DNA from: Endozoicomonas sp. OPT23
GTDB lineage: Bacteria; Pseudomonadota; Gammaproteobacteria; Pseudomonadales; Endozoicomonadaceae
Assembly (NCBI RefSeq): GCF_009653635.1
Contig: NZ_PPFD01000005.1
Coordinates: forward strand, 434,001 to 498,000
Length of the DNA stretch: 64,000 bases
Direction of reading: 5' to 3'
Under the pieces are notes generated by a model. It was not told where the DNA came from and searched no databases. It saw only the letters and a program-made list of their open reading frames with translations. Every line of letters starts with the position of its first letter. Position 1 is the stretch's first letter. The translations under genes and the position numbers were made by a program. Positions 1 through 9,348 of the stretch are shown here, in pieces.

Positions 1-1
1 G

Positions 2-1024
2 CAGATACTGGAGCACGACCGATTAAAAGACTGGTTACTGCTTGGAACTTGTCTGGGGGTGGCTGGATTAAGTAAATATACAGCGGTTACTTTAATTCCG
101 TCGGTTCTGCTGGTATTGAGCTTACACTTCAGGCTCCAACTATTTTTCAAACCAGGCCTGTGGCTTTCTGCTTTAGTGGCAATAGTATTAATTACTCCCG
201 TTGTTATCTGGAATCTTGAACATGACTGGGCCTCTTTTGCATTTCAGAGCAGTTATCAATTCAATGCCAAACCGGATCCGTTTACAGGGCTTTCCAGCGC
301 AATACTCCAACAGGTTGGTGCTTATTCCCCCCTGCTGTTCATTGCAACAATAACTGCACCCCGTACTTTATGGCAGCAAGGACAACAATCTGCCGTTATC
401 AGAGCCCTGGCTTTTACCCTGCCCATTTTTTTACTCTTCACTGTGCTTTCCATTTCCGGGAGATCATCCTCACACTGGACACTATTAGCCTGGGTTTTAT
501 CAGCACCAATGGCCGCCTGTTGGTTACTCTCTCAATGGTCGATGAACCGGGTAAAAGTGCTGACCTGGTTTTCAGGTACACTTTCTATTCTTACAATCAT
601 TGCAAGCCTGCTGATCATCTGGCCTGGCAACCATTTGCTGTTTAACAAAAATCCTCTGGCGCAGCTGACAGGCTGGCCAGAAGCATCTGCTCGCGCGCAG
701 ACGCTATACAGAGAATACGCTCCTGAGAGCATGCAGGGAAAGGCCTGGATTTTTGTCAGAAACTGGCATTACGGCGGGCTGCTGGGGTGGTATAACAGCA
801 ATCTAAGTATTGTTAATCCTGAAAAGCAAAGTGCTTACCAGCTATGGTATGGGCAACCGTCAGTGCAATCAGCCGGTATTCTGGTCATAGCCAAAAGAAA
901 AGCTGTAGAGCCGAATGCAACCCTGGAAGGTTTCCAGTGCAAGCCTGTTAGTCAGTACCTTGCCTCACGTTCAGACAAGGTCGTTAACTACTTTTATTTT
1001 TACTACTGCACCAGTTATGACTGA
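2..1024 (+). CDS. GT39/ArnT-like membrane glycosyltransferase (5' truncated by window edge)
   Basis: The reading frame is open from base 2, so the gene starts left of the window; the GTG at 59 is internal. The visible part has successive hydrophobic helices separated by short loops. The motif GLAxLSKYTA-like (VAGLSKYTAV at the start) and the ARAQTLYREY region fit the C-terminal half of polyisoprenyl-phosphate-dependent glycosyltransferases of the PMT/ArnT (GT39/GT83) group, which transfer a sugar from a lipid carrier on the periplasmic face of the inner membrane. The catalytic N-terminal Asp/Glu loop is outside the window, so substrate (lipid A, protein or other) cannot be told. Its last 10 bases overlap the convergent VOC gene. 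Family is fairly sure, function is not. Confidence 0.72.
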   Translation, partial: QILEHDRLKDWLLLGTCLGVAGLSKYTAVTLIPSVLLVLSLHFRLQLFFKPGLWLSALVAIVLITPVVIWNLEHDWASFAFQSSYQFNAKPDPFTGLSSAILQQVGAYSPLLFIATITAPRTLWQQGQQSAVIRALAFTLPIFLLFTVLSISGRSSSHWTLLAWVLSAPMAACWLLSQWSMNRVKVLTWFSGTLSILTIIASLLIIWPGNHLLFNKNPLAQLTGWPEASARAQTLYREYAPESMQGKAWIFVRNWHYGGLLGWYNSNLSIVNPEKQSAYQLWYGQPSVQSAGILVIAKRKAVEPNATLEGFQCKPVSQYLASRSDKVVNYFYFYYCTSYD

Positions 1025-1386
1025 TCGAGAAAATTAACTTCCAGCTGATTGCCCGCAGGATCAAAGAAAAAAATCTGAGTCATACCCATGTCTGCCAGAT
1101 ACTTTTTCTCAAACCCAATAGATCGCTCTTCGAGAGTGGCCAGAAACTGCTGTGAACCTTCCATACGGAAGGCAATATGATCAAGATAACCGGGACGGTC
1201 CTGCTCATAATGCTTATTACTGATCGTCAGGTGAATAATGGCCTGTTCATGCTTATACAGCCAATAACCTCTGCTCTTAAAACTTGCTCTCTCGCCCACA
1301 GACATACCGAAGAGATCACAATAAAACCCCTTAACAACCTCTATCACCTGCTCCGGGGCACTGATATTGAAGTGATCAAACTGCAT
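1015..1386 (-). CDS. VOC (glyoxalase/bleomycin-resistance) superfamily protein
   Basis: This 123-residue protein has the vicinal-oxygen-chelate pattern. An early His (FDHFNI, residue 4) and a late Glu (NQLEVNF, near 117) match metal-ligand positions, and the middle HIAFRMEG and FFFDPAGN strands are typical. Such proteins bind a divalent metal and act on small molecules (glyoxalase, dioxygenase, antibiotic binding). One domain of this length would work as a dimer. Nothing in the sequence identifies the substrate. It converges on and slightly overlaps the upstream glycosyltransferase gene. The ATG at 1386 has a modest AGGATG Shine-Dalgarno-like sequence before it. Confidence 0.8.
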   Translation of the reverse strand: MQFDHFNISAPEQVIEVVKGFYCDLFGMSVGERASFKSRGYWLYKHEQAIIHLTISNKHYEQDRPGYLDHIAFRMEGSQQFLATLEERSIGFEKKYLADMGMTQIFFFDPAGNQLEVNFLDQS

Positions 1387-1756
1387 ACAACTTACATCCT
1401 GTTCAGTTATCTGTTCTGCACATTTTTATTGGTCGAATGGTATCACGAACGCGAAAGCCTCAAGAGCAACAACGAATTTTTTTAAACTGTTAATCAATAA
1501 CTTTTGTCACTGTTTAAGGATTAGCCGTATTGATGCTTTCGTGTCGCATGTTACCATTTTTTACCAGAACCAATTGTTATTTTAACCTGACTTTTATCAA
1601 GTGAATCACCACAAAAACAGAAACAAACACTGTTCCGGGATATTCACTTGAAGCAGGCTGCCGGGGGCATGGATCCTCCGTTATCCATAATGGCTGTGGA
1701 CATGGGCAGAGAGCTAAGTCAGAGGCAATCCTAATTCATACTTTGAGGTAGTAATC
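1387..1756. other. Intergenic region between divergent genes
   Basis: About 370 bases separate the start of the VOC gene (minus) from the YgjV-like gene (plus). It must hold both promoters. I see no ORF with a credible start, no tRNA fold and no strong palindrome. The only clear signal is GAGG at 1745-1748, the ribosome binding site of the plus-strand gene. Confidence 0.5.
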
Positions 1757-2038
1757 ATGGAAACTGCTCTGATCGAAATCTTCGGCTATTCCTTCACCGG
1801 CACCGAAGTCATTGGCCATATGGCATCCGTTATGGTGGCTATCTCCCTGATGATGAAAAACATCGTCTGGTTACGCTGCCTTAACTTTGTCGGCTGTTCA
1901 TTCTTTGTTGCTTACGGCATTGCCATTAACGCAACACCAGTTGCCAGCATGAACGCCTTTGTTGCCTGCATCAATGTTTACTATCTGGTGAAGATGTATC
2001 TGGAACACAATAGTTCCAAATCTACTGTTGCTGCCTGA
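1757..2038 (+). CDS. YgjV-like small inner-membrane protein
   Basis: The 93-residue product has about three hydrophobic segments (roughly 18-35, 42-58 and 62-80). Spaced motifs LRCLNFVG, YGIAIN and PVASMNAFVACINVYYL match the YgjV-type bacterial membrane protein family, which resembles half-SWEET topology. The molecular role of that family is not established. GAGG at 1745-1748, eight bases before the ATG, supports the start. It is monocistronic, followed by a strong hairpin shared with the convergent hydrolase gene. Confidence 0.72.
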   Translation: METALIEIFGYSFTGTEVIGHMASVMVAISLMMKNIVWLRCLNFVGCSFFVAYGIAINATPVASMNAFVACINVYYLVKMYLEHNSSKSTVAA

Positions 2039-2062
2039 TAGCGCCAACAGAAAAAGATGATG

Positions 2063-2092
2063 AAAAAAGGCAGCCAGCGGGTTGCCTTTTTT
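2063..2092. terminator. Bidirectional rho-independent terminator
   Basis: A 12-pair stem (AAAAAAGGCAGC against GTTGCCTTTTTT, one G-U pair) encloses a six-base loop. A-run and T-run flank it on both sides, so it can end the YgjV-like gene (stop at 2038) and, read the other way, the hydrolase whose stop is at 2097. Confidence 0.85.
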
Positions 2093-2096
2093 GTCT

Positions 2097-3107
2097 TCAG
2101 ATAGTTTTGTACCAGTGCTGTTCTTCTTCAAGAGTCCTAACAAGACGACCTCGATGGATAAGACAGTTCAGATGCGCCAGACACTCACCCAGCCCCAGCA
2201 TTTTCTCTGTACCTTTCAACTCTCTGCCAAACAGAAGCCCCAATAAATCAACCGCAAGCCTTGGTTCTTTGCACTCAGCAATGATCATGTCCAGTTTCTT
2301 TTCATGATGGAGCTGGATATCAGTGAGTCTTTTATGAAGACCGGTAAAAGGCTCATTATGTGCGGGCAACACAAATGTAGCTTCAGGCAACGCCTTCAGC
2401 TTCTCCAGACTTTCTAGATAAGACTCAAGAAGATTGGCATCAGGTTCCGCACTGTTGATGGAAATATTCGGCGTGATTTTGGGTAGTACCTGATCCCCGG
2501 AGATCAGAACATTCAGTTCCTCACAATAAAGACACGCATGCTCGGGTGAATGGCCATAACCGACAATGACTCGCCATTCTCGCCCACCTATAGCCAGGCA
2601 ATCATTATCGCTCAGTCGTGTATAACGTCGGGGCATAGGCTCAACCAGACGATCAAGCCCACCCACATGCATCTGGCTCAACTCATCCTCAGGCACACCT
2701 GCATTGCGGAAAAAAACAGGGTATTCATCAGTACGGCTTGAAGGCGTGTCCATATAAATAATGGTACCCATAAACTCGGCCTGAGTCATATAGATGCCCA
2801 CTTGCCAGCGACGTGATAACCAGCCTGCCTGTCCGACATGATCGGGGTGCAAATGAGTAACAATAATGCCTTTGATGGGCAGACCTTCCAGCTCTGTTTC
2901 GAAAATAGATTCCCAAAGCTTTTGCACCTTACTACTTTTAAGGCCTGTATCGACGACAAACCAGCCATCACCGTCTTTAATCAGATACAGATTGATATGA
3001 TCCAGCTTAAGAAACAGCGGCATTCGCAACCACTTAACTCCATCAGTAAGCTCAATGGTTTGCCCTTGCTCAGGCACTTTATTCACGGGATACATCAACT
3101 CTGACAT
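2097..3107 (-). CDS. Metallo-beta-lactamase-fold hydrolase
   Basis: The 336-residue protein carries the MBL signature THLHPDHVG (HxHxDH at residues 85-90) after a conserved VVDTG strand (Asp53), plus later GHSPEH and LPAHNEP histidines that complete a two-metal site. Such enzymes hydrolyse thioesters, lactones or similar bonds in the cytoplasm; no signal peptide is present. The C-terminal ~90 residues are helical and probably form the LACTB2-type accessory domain. It lies with an alpha/beta hydrolase and an acyl-CoA-synthetase-like gene on the same strand, which suggests an acyl-thioester or lipid pathway (inference). Exact substrate unknown. Confidence 0.82.
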   Translation of the reverse strand: MSELMYPVNKVPEQGQTIELTDGVKWLRMPLFLKLDHINLYLIKDGDGWFVVDTGLKSSKVQKLWESIFETELEGLPIKGIIVTHLHPDHVGQAGWLSRRWQVGIYMTQAEFMGTIIYMDTPSSRTDEYPVFFRNAGVPEDELSQMHVGGLDRLVEPMPRRYTRLSDNDCLAIGGREWRVIVGYGHSPEHACLYCEELNVLISGDQVLPKITPNISINSAEPDANLLESYLESLEKLKALPEATFVLPAHNEPFTGLHKRLTDIQLHHEKKLDMIIAECKEPRLAVDLLGLLFGRELKGTEKMLGLGECLAHLNCLIHRGRLVRTLEEEQHWYKTI

Positions 3108-3142
3108 GCAATCGTTCCATTATTATTTTTGTATTATGATGC

Positions 3143-4057
3143 TCAAAAAACCCACATCGAACGAATCCAGTTACTTATTTCAGCCATTACTGCTTTATCA
3201 GTAACAATGCCCAGGTGCCTGGCATTTTCAACAATCACCACTCGAGCATCTTTTTTATAAGGTGTGATGTTGGCCTCAAATTTACTCGGATAAAAGACCT
3301 CGTCTTCTGAACCGATCAGTGAAATCACTGGCACCTGAATACGTCTCAGACTGTCACCGAAATCAGCAGGCTGCATACCTGTCATCAAGTTGTACGAATA
3401 CTCAAGAGTATCGTGTTCAGTCTGATACTCTTCCTGCTTATTAAACTTCAGTACCTTAACTCTGTTGAAAAATGTAATACCCAACTGATTCAGAAGAGAA
3501 ATAGCGATTACTTTAGGAATACTGACCTGAGCCCATCCCCCGGTATTTTTTCTTACCGCAGGACTGTCATGACCGAGGTAGGGAGCGAGCAGAACCACTC
3601 CTGTAACCAGGTTACCGTACTGACCTCCAGCAAACCGAACGGCCATACTGCCACCGGAGGAGTGACCACCGACAATAATGCGAGCATCCGCTCCTGCTTT
3701 AGCTCGAATAAACTGAATCAGGTCAGCAATATCATCCTCCAGCTGATCGACATAGGAAATATCACCTCGGGTACGAGTTTCAGGGCCGTGCCCCCTCAGG
3801 TCAGGCGTATAGACATGACAAAGGTTATTGCTACTAAGGAAATCTGAAAGCGAGTACAGGTAGGTACTGTCCGCTGAAGAACCATGAATTAATATCGTAT
3901 AAACATCCGACTCAGCGGCATACCTGCGGAAGGGTAACTGAGCCCCATCTCTTGCCTTATAGAACTCAAATGGCACACTGTTTTCTGCTTTTGCTGCAGA
4001 ATCAATGATCTCTTCAAAGTAAAACACACCATTAGTACCCATAATCCCGACTTCCAT
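3143..4057 (-). CDS. Alpha/beta hydrolase (lysophospholipase/monoacylglycerol-lipase-like)
   Basis: A 304-residue alpha/beta-hydrolase: oxyanion HG (residues 58-59), DLRGHG (86-91), nucleophile elbow GHSSG with Ser133, an acidic residue in GSEDEVF and a C-terminal His in ARHLGI. Together these form the Ser-Asp-His triad. The family cleaves ester bonds of small lipids. The first ATG (4057) has no clear ribosome binding site; the in-frame ATG at 4042 is preceded by GGAAG and CGGGA and may be the true start, giving 299 residues. Same strand as its neighbours, with short gaps (35 and about 86 bases), so co-transcription is likely. Confidence 0.83.
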   Translation of the reverse strand: MEVGIMGTNGVFYFEEIIDSAAKAENSVPFEFYKARDGAQLPFRRYAAESDVYTILIHGSSADSTYLYSLSDFLSSNNLCHVYTPDLRGHGPETRTRGDISYVDQLEDDIADLIQFIRAKAGADARIIVGGHSSGGSMAVRFAGGQYGNLVTGVVLLAPYLGHDSPAVRKNTGGWAQVSIPKVIAISLLNQLGITFFNRVKVLKFNKQEEYQTEHDTLEYSYNLMTGMQPADFGDSLRRIQVPVISLIGSEDEVFYPSKFEANITPYKKDARVVIVENARHLGIVTDKAVMAEISNWIRSMWVF

Positions 4058-4143
4058 CGACTGAGGTGTTGGGTTGCGCTCACAATCAGCCTTGAAACCT
4101 GATGATCACTTAGCTAATTGTGAATGCACCTTAAGAGTACACC

Positions 4144-5823
4144 TTAAATGTATTTTTTCTTCACTTCATGCTTGATCACTTTCTGCATAGCATTACGCGG
4201 CAGTGGTTCATCTTCAAAATAGATATGAGCTGGCACTTTAAAGTGAGCTAACTGGCTGGAAACGTAGTGTTGCAGGTCAGAGTCAGCCAATGTTTCTCCC
4301 CGCTTCAAGCGGACTGAAACAGCCAACTCTTCGCCCCAGCGCTCGTGGGGAAGACCAAACACTGCAGACTCTTCAATGGCCGTATGGGCGTTAATCACTG
4401 TTTCAACTTCGGCACAGTAGATGTTTTCACCACCACGAATGACGATGTCTTTCTTGCGGTCACAGATGTAGAGCATGCCTTCTTCATTGATATACCCCAC
4501 ATCACCACCATGAAGCCAGCCATCAATAATCGTCTCATCCGTTGCTTTCTGGTTGCGCCAGTAGCCACTGATCAGTGAAGGGCCTTTAATGCAGACTTCA
4601 CCGGCCTCACCATGAGGTAACTCATTGCCATCTTCATCGATAACTTTAAAGTCCATCACAGGGTATGGCAGACCTACACTGTCCAGATTTTCCAGATAAA
4701 CAGGCCCGGTATTCAAGGCTGCGTACATATTGCACTCGGTCATTCCGTAACCTGTGCCAAAGAAGTTATCCGGGCAGGCGTCTCGAATGTCCTTCAATAA
4801 GGTTTCCGGCTGAGCAGCACCTACGCCCATCAGATTGCATAACCCATCTGTGTCGTATTTATGCCAGTCAGGATGTTCCAGCAAATCCCAGATCATCTTG
4901 GCGGCACCTGAGAGAACACCAATGTTGTGTTGCTCAATTAGCCTCAATGCTTGCTCAGGGTTCCACTTCGGCAGAATAACGACTCTTGTTCCCTGCCAGA
5001 GGGCAGAAAAGATAATGGAAATAATACCACTGCCATGAAACAGTGGCAGAGCCATCATTGTCGCTGAAGGTTTGCCCCGCGCTATCAGCCTTTCAATCGT
5101 TTCGGGATGCTGGGAAGGAACCATTGCTCCGGCGTAGACGCCGTTATAAAGCGTTTGTCCTGCTGCATAGTGAGTAGTGACTGCGCCCTTTGCCTTACCG
5201 GTTGTTCCTGATGTGTAGAGGATATAAGCGTAGTCTTCAGGCGCAATATCTACACCTGATAATGCAAGATTCAAATCCAGCAGAGACTGCCAGGAAATAA
5301 CATCAGATATATCAGACTCATTTTGAACGACAATTGGTTCTGCTTCCATTTTGCCTTTGCTCTCTGCGAGCAAAATAAAACGACGCTGATCAACAAATAC
5401 ATACTTTGCACCAGCATCATTGAGACTGTATTCCAACTCTTCAGCCTCACCCCAGCTGTTCAATGCAACGGCGATACCACCAATACGGGTAATAGCCATA
5501 AAGGCAATCACCCACTCGGGGCAGTTGCTCATAGCAATAGCTACTCTATCGCCTTTATTTACACCGAGTGATTGAAGTGCTGCTGCTATTTTTTCTGAGG
5601 AATCATAAACATTCTGAAAAGTCAGAGCCTTACCTTCAAAAACAAGAAAAGGAGAATCAGAAAATTTGAGGCTTTTCTTATAAACCTCATTGAGTGATGC
5701 AGGGGCATGAAGATAACTGCGGACTATTAAACCATTAACGTTTTTATCTTCCATCTCAAACACACTGCCTGACTGAGTCAGTGAGTCTATTACGGCTTTC
5801 ATATCAGCAATGGCCTGAGACAC
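4144..5823 (-). CDS. AMP-dependent acyl-CoA synthetase/ligase
   Basis: This 559-residue class-I adenylate-forming enzyme has the phosphate-binding loop YTSGTTGKAKG (residues 203-213), the GYGMTECN motif, the hinge region YICDRKKDIVIRGGENIY and the C-terminal catalytic lysine in RNAMQKV (Lys548). It should activate a carboxylic (probably fatty) acid to an acyl-AMP and then a CoA thioester. It starts with GTG; AAGGA sits seven bases upstream, which decides the start. First gene of a probable minus-strand unit with the two hydrolases downstream. Chain length of the substrate cannot be read from sequence. Confidence 0.87.
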   Translation of the reverse strand: MSQAIADMKAVIDSLTQSGSVFEMEDKNVNGLIVRSYLHAPASLNEVYKKSLKFSDSPFLVFEGKALTFQNVYDSSEKIAAALQSLGVNKGDRVAIAMSNCPEWVIAFMAITRIGGIAVALNSWGEAEELEYSLNDAGAKYVFVDQRRFILLAESKGKMEAEPIVVQNESDISDVISWQSLLDLNLALSGVDIAPEDYAYILYTSGTTGKAKGAVTTHYAAGQTLYNGVYAGAMVPSQHPETIERLIARGKPSATMMALPLFHGSGIISIIFSALWQGTRVVILPKWNPEQALRLIEQHNIGVLSGAAKMIWDLLEHPDWHKYDTDGLCNLMGVGAAQPETLLKDIRDACPDNFFGTGYGMTECNMYAALNTGPVYLENLDSVGLPYPVMDFKVIDEDGNELPHGEAGEVCIKGPSLISGYWRNQKATDETIIDGWLHGGDVGYINEEGMLYICDRKKDIVIRGGENIYCAEVETVINAHTAIEESAVFGLPHERWGEELAVSVRLKRGETLADSDLQHYVSSQLAHFKVPAHIYFEDEPLPRNAMQKVIKHEVKKKYI

Positions 5824-6005
5824 TTTTTTATCCTTATTATTATCCAGCCGATTTGTTCACTATCATCAGCTTTCCCTCCGAATAAACAATGGCAAAATCG
5901 GCCAGTTCAAACTGACGATATTCTTAACACACCCCACGTCGATTGCTGATTGTTTGACTATGCTTGCCTGCAATATTCACCACAATCGAACTCTGGAATA
6001 TATTC

Positions 6006-7322
6006 ATGGACACTGCATCTTGTCTTCGAATTACATTCATCACAGGCCTGCTGATAGCACTTGCCCCCTCAATTGCTTTCTCCATGCACCAGGAACCAGA
6101 CAGCAAAGGGAAATCTGGAGAACAGGTACCACCTTCAAAAGAACCCCAGTTAGACAGTGAGCAGCTTGCGGGCTCTGATAAAAGTCAAACAGGCAATAGA
6201 GATGACGGAACCATTGAGACAAACGACGAAGGTGTTGAAGAAAATGATGATGTAGTCAAAAGCAAACCTGAAGCTCAGAGCAGAGTTCGGGAGGGTGACA
6301 GCGACAATCCTCTTGAAGTAGTGTCATATCGTCAATCAGGTGCGTCAGTCAGCCAAACTGTTCTTACAGGCATCACCGGTGCAGCCAGTGGTGGAGACTT
6401 CTTAACGAAGCTCACTTCGAATCAGGTCTTCACATTCAAACTCAACCAGTTCCCAACACATCTGAGAATGAGTGATCAGCAACTAGGAGCACGCTTTAGA
6501 AGTATTGACGTTGGTAAGTCATTAGCACAAAAAGCAGACCAGATAGTCAATGACCCGAATTACAGGGAGCAAGTCGAAAGGCAGACGAATTTTCAATCCG
6601 CTCTGACTAACATACTGCGCCTCCAACCTGTCGAAGGCTACTCAGCGAAAACTGAAGTGATCAGGAAGCTGATTCACGGAATCAGCGAGCAACTCATTCA
6701 AGCAGCTCAGATTTTTAATACAGTACAGGACTTATCCCCACATTTGACTGTTGCATTCAACAATAGTCAGTTGGGTCATACTGGAGTATCCCAGACTTTC
6801 AACCTATCAGAGCTTGCAGCTTCTGCTCATGAGGTCACCCCCGAAGAAACACCTCAGGAAGGTGGAGCCACAAACGATGAACAGCTAACCCCTTCTGTTC
6901 AAGTTGACCTAAATACGCTGCCACCACTGAATCAGGACATCATCACAGCGATGCAGCAAGCCAATAGCCACTGGCTAATGTATTACCTCACCCAGGTTGG
7001 CGACAGTACACAGATACATATCGTCGGTATCAGTATCTCAATCCCCCACCCACCTCTTCAGGAACCGACTGTTGTCATCCAGCACCCCTGGTTGTCCACT
7101 TACACGCTAGATTCAAGTAACGCCTTCTCCATCCTGTTAGCTGATATTGGAGCCCTTAACCGCATGAATGGCATTATGGCACTGATAGCTATGCTCGCCG
7201 GATCTCAACAATTCGGGCTTGTGCAGATAGTTATTTCTGAAGATCAAATAGAAACAGCATGGCAAGAGATTCGACAGACATTCTTTATCCCACCCGATTC
7301 ACACGGCAATTTCACCGAATAA
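6006..7322 (+). CDS. Secreted protein of unknown function, acidic linker
   Basis: I do not recognise a family. An upstream in-frame ATG exists at 5964, but the ATG at 6006 has GGA eight bases before it and opens directly into a signal peptide (hydrophobic ITFITGLLIALAPSIAFS), so it is preferred (438 residues). After cleavage comes a low-complexity acidic/polar linker (about residues 30-95, rich in Glu, Asp, Ser, Gln). A folded region of about 340 residues follows, with alternating hydrophobic strands, a Pro/Glu-rich insert near the middle and an LLADIGALNRMNGIMALIAM helix near the end. No Cys cluster, lipobox or catalytic motif is evident. Probably periplasmic or exported. It stands alone between a divergent ligase gene and the SDR. 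Confidence 0.6.
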   Translation: MDTASCLRITFITGLLIALAPSIAFSMHQEPDSKGKSGEQVPPSKEPQLDSEQLAGSDKSQTGNRDDGTIETNDEGVEENDDVVKSKPEAQSRVREGDSDNPLEVVSYRQSGASVSQTVLTGITGAASGGDFLTKLTSNQVFTFKLNQFPTHLRMSDQQLGARFRSIDVGKSLAQKADQIVNDPNYREQVERQTNFQSALTNILRLQPVEGYSAKTEVIRKLIHGISEQLIQAAQIFNTVQDLSPHLTVAFNNSQLGHTGVSQTFNLSELAASAHEVTPEETPQEGGATNDEQLTPSVQVDLNTLPPLNQDIITAMQQANSHWLMYYLTQVGDSTQIHIVGISISIPHPPLQEPTVVIQHPWLSTYTLDSSNAFSILLADIGALNRMNGIMALIAMLAGSQQFGLVQIVISEDQIETAWQEIRQTFFIPPDSHGNFTE

Positions 7323-7460
7323 GATTGTCGACTTAAAAACTACACAGTGATTAAATTTTAATGTAATCTCCTGTTTACATCGTGAATTGCCATTACTTCA
7401 CACTTCGGCACGGACGCTGCTGAAGCTCTACTCAAAAATAAAAATAACAGGAGTAATACT

Positions 7461-8237
7461 ATGGCCATGCAGGGAAATGTTGTACTGATCACCGGTGGTG
7501 GCAGTGGTATGGGGCAGCTGGCTGCCCGTCGCTGGGCCAAAACCGGAAAGAAAGTTGCCATTCTGGATATTAACAAGGCAGGCATGGAAGATACCGCTGC
7601 CGGCTTTGATAATATCTTTCCGTTCGTTGTAGATATCACCAACTTCGACGAAGTTAAATCCGCTGTAGAACAGGTAGAAAAAGAGATTGGCCCGGTCAAT
7701 CGTCTTTATCACTGTGCTGCAATCATGCCTCTTGGCAAGCTGCTGGATTTCAGTCCTGAGCGCACTAAGTTAATGATGGATATAAACTACAGCGGACTTG
7801 TAAACATCACTCATGCTGTTCTACCCGGAATGCTTGAGCGCGGTCAGGGAGACTTTATCAGCTTTGCCTCACTGGCAGGCCTGATTCCAACTCTGATGAC
7901 CGGTGCGTATTCTGCCAGCAAGTTTGCGGTTGCCTGCTACACCGAGACACTTCATCACGAACACCTGAATTCCGGTGTTCGATTCGTTTGTGTCTGCCCG
8001 CCGACCGTTGCCACACCACTGCTTGATCAGGGTAAAGAAACGGCATGGCCAAAGATGCTTTCTCAAGAGGGCAACGATCCAATCTCTCCTGCTGAAGTCA
8101 TCGACTCTATTGAAAAGGGCATCGAGAAAGGTGATTTCTGGGTCTATCCAACGGACAGCGCCAAGTGGGGCCACAGGGTTCGTCGCCTGTTCCCAGGGGC
8201 TTTGTGGAAGCAGGTTCATAAGGTGGAAGGCTGGTAA
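7461..8237 (+). CDS. Short-chain dehydrogenase/reductase (SDR)
   Basis: A 258-residue classical SDR: cofactor motif TGGGSGMG (residues 11-18), an NNAG equivalent altered to CAAI (85-88), catalytic Ser137, Tyr150 and Lys154 (YSASK). Asp36 after strand 2 (AILDIN) suggests NAD(H) preference. The enzyme would oxidise or reduce a hydroxyl/keto group in the cytoplasm; substrate unknown. The C-terminal extension with WVYPTDSAKWGHRVRRLFPG resembles SDRs acting on lipids or sterol-like compounds, but this is weak. AGGAG at about 7449-7453 supports the start. It is monocistronic, followed by the mgl cluster on the other strand. Confidence 0.85.
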   Translation: MAMQGNVVLITGGGSGMGQLAARRWAKTGKKVAILDINKAGMEDTAAGFDNIFPFVVDITNFDEVKSAVEQVEKEIGPVNRLYHCAAIMPLGKLLDFSPERTKLMMDINYSGLVNITHAVLPGMLERGQGDFISFASLAGLIPTLMTGAYSASKFAVACYTETLHHEHLNSGVRFVCVCPPTVATPLLDQGKETAWPKMLSQEGNDPISPAEVIDSIEKGIEKGDFWVYPTDSAKWGHRVRRLFPGALWKQVHKVEGW

Positions 8238-8264
8238 AACTTAAGACTCTTTATTAAAAAAAAC

Positions 8265-8288
8265 AGAGGTAGCAAGCCTGCTACCTCT
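8265..8288 (-). terminator. Terminator of the mglBAC operon
   Basis: A perfect 10-bp stem (AGAGGTAGCA/TGCTACCTCT) with the tetraloop AGCC. Read on the minus strand it is followed by a run of T (the A-run at 8255-8263 on plus). It lies 12 bases after the mglC stop. On the plus strand no T-run follows, so it mainly serves the minus strand. Confidence 0.85.
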
Positions 8289-8299
8289 ATTCACAACTT

Positions 8300-9328
8300 T
8301 CACTTCTTTTCAGCGTATTTCATTGAATCCAGTGCTACTGCAAAAATGATAATGGCGCCCTTGATAATAAACTGCCAGTAAGGGCTCACGCCAATATAAG
8401 TCATACCGTAATTGATAATGGTAAAAATCAGCACACCCGTTACCACGCCAAATACACGCCCTACACCACCAGCAAATGAAACACCGCCGACCACGCAGGC
8501 TGCAATTGCATCCAGCTCATACATAAAGCCAAGGTTGTTGGTAGCACTGCCTATTCGTCCCGCCTCCAGCATTCCGGCAAAAGCATAAAAAACACCAGAT
8601 AAGGCATAAACCATCAGCAGCGTCATGGGAACATTAACACCGGATACTCTGGCTGCTTCAGGATTCCCGCCAATGGCAAAAATATTTTTGCCAAATACCG
8701 TTTTGTTCCAAAGCACCCAGGTTGCTGCAATGGCAATAGAGGCGTAGAACATCAGATAAGAAAGACGAAAGTCGCCTATTCGAATAAAGCCCTGGGCAAA
8801 CTCTGAAAAACGATCATCAAAACCCGCTACAGGTGAGGCTCCCACTGAATCAAAGTAAAGTGAATTAATGCCATACACCATAATCATCGAACCCAGCGTG
8901 GCTATAAAAGGCGTCACCTTCATATAGGCTACGACTATGCCATTCACCAGACCAATTACTGCACCTATGGCACAGACTGCAAGGATAACCACTACGATGG
9001 GAATCTCACCCAGCTCAGGAAAGACTTTGTTTACATTATCCACCGACTGCAGCAGGGTTGCAGATATCACCGCCGCAAGACCAACCTGTCGACCAGCCGA
9101 CAAATCCGTCCCCTGGGTCACAATCAAACTGGCAACACCCAGTGCGATAATAATCCTAACAGACGACTGAGTTAGTATATTACTGAGATTTCGCCAACTG
9201 ACGAATGATGGCTCCTGAATAATAATGACTGCCAGCAGGATAAAAAGTACCGCATAAATCCCTCCTTCTTTCAGGTACGTCAGAGTGTTTCTGCCCCCCA
9301 AAATACCAGCCCGTCCTGTTAGATTCAT
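8300..9328 (-). CDS. mglC: Galactose/methyl-galactoside ABC transporter permease MglC
   Basis: A 342-residue, highly hydrophobic permease of the ribose/galactose (BPD_transp_2) family, close to the usual MglC length. Diagnostic stretches are GTDLSAGRQVGLAAV, TPFIATLGSMIMVYGINSLYF, FAIGGNPEAARVSGVNV and CVVGGVSFAGGVG. It forms the inner-membrane channel that works with MglA and MglB to import galactose or beta-methylgalactoside. It is last in the order B-A-C, 20 bases after mglA, and followed by a strong terminator. Alternative: a ribose-type permease (RbsC), but the neighbours favour Mgl. Confidence 0.92.
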   Translation of the reverse strand: MNLTGRAGILGGRNTLTYLKEGGIYAVLFILLAVIIIQEPSFVSWRNLSNILTQSSVRIIIALGVASLIVTQGTDLSAGRQVGLAAVISATLLQSVDNVNKVFPELGEIPIVVVILAVCAIGAVIGLVNGIVVAYMKVTPFIATLGSMIMVYGINSLYFDSVGASPVAGFDDRFSEFAQGFIRIGDFRLSYLMFYASIAIAATWVLWNKTVFGKNIFAIGGNPEAARVSGVNVPMTLLMVYALSGVFYAFAGMLEAGRIGSATNNLGFMYELDAIAACVVGGVSFAGGVGRVFGVVTGVLIFTIINYGMTYIGVSPYWQFIIKGAIIIFAVALDSMKYAEKK

Positions 9329-9348
9329 AACAATTCCCTGATCAAAAA

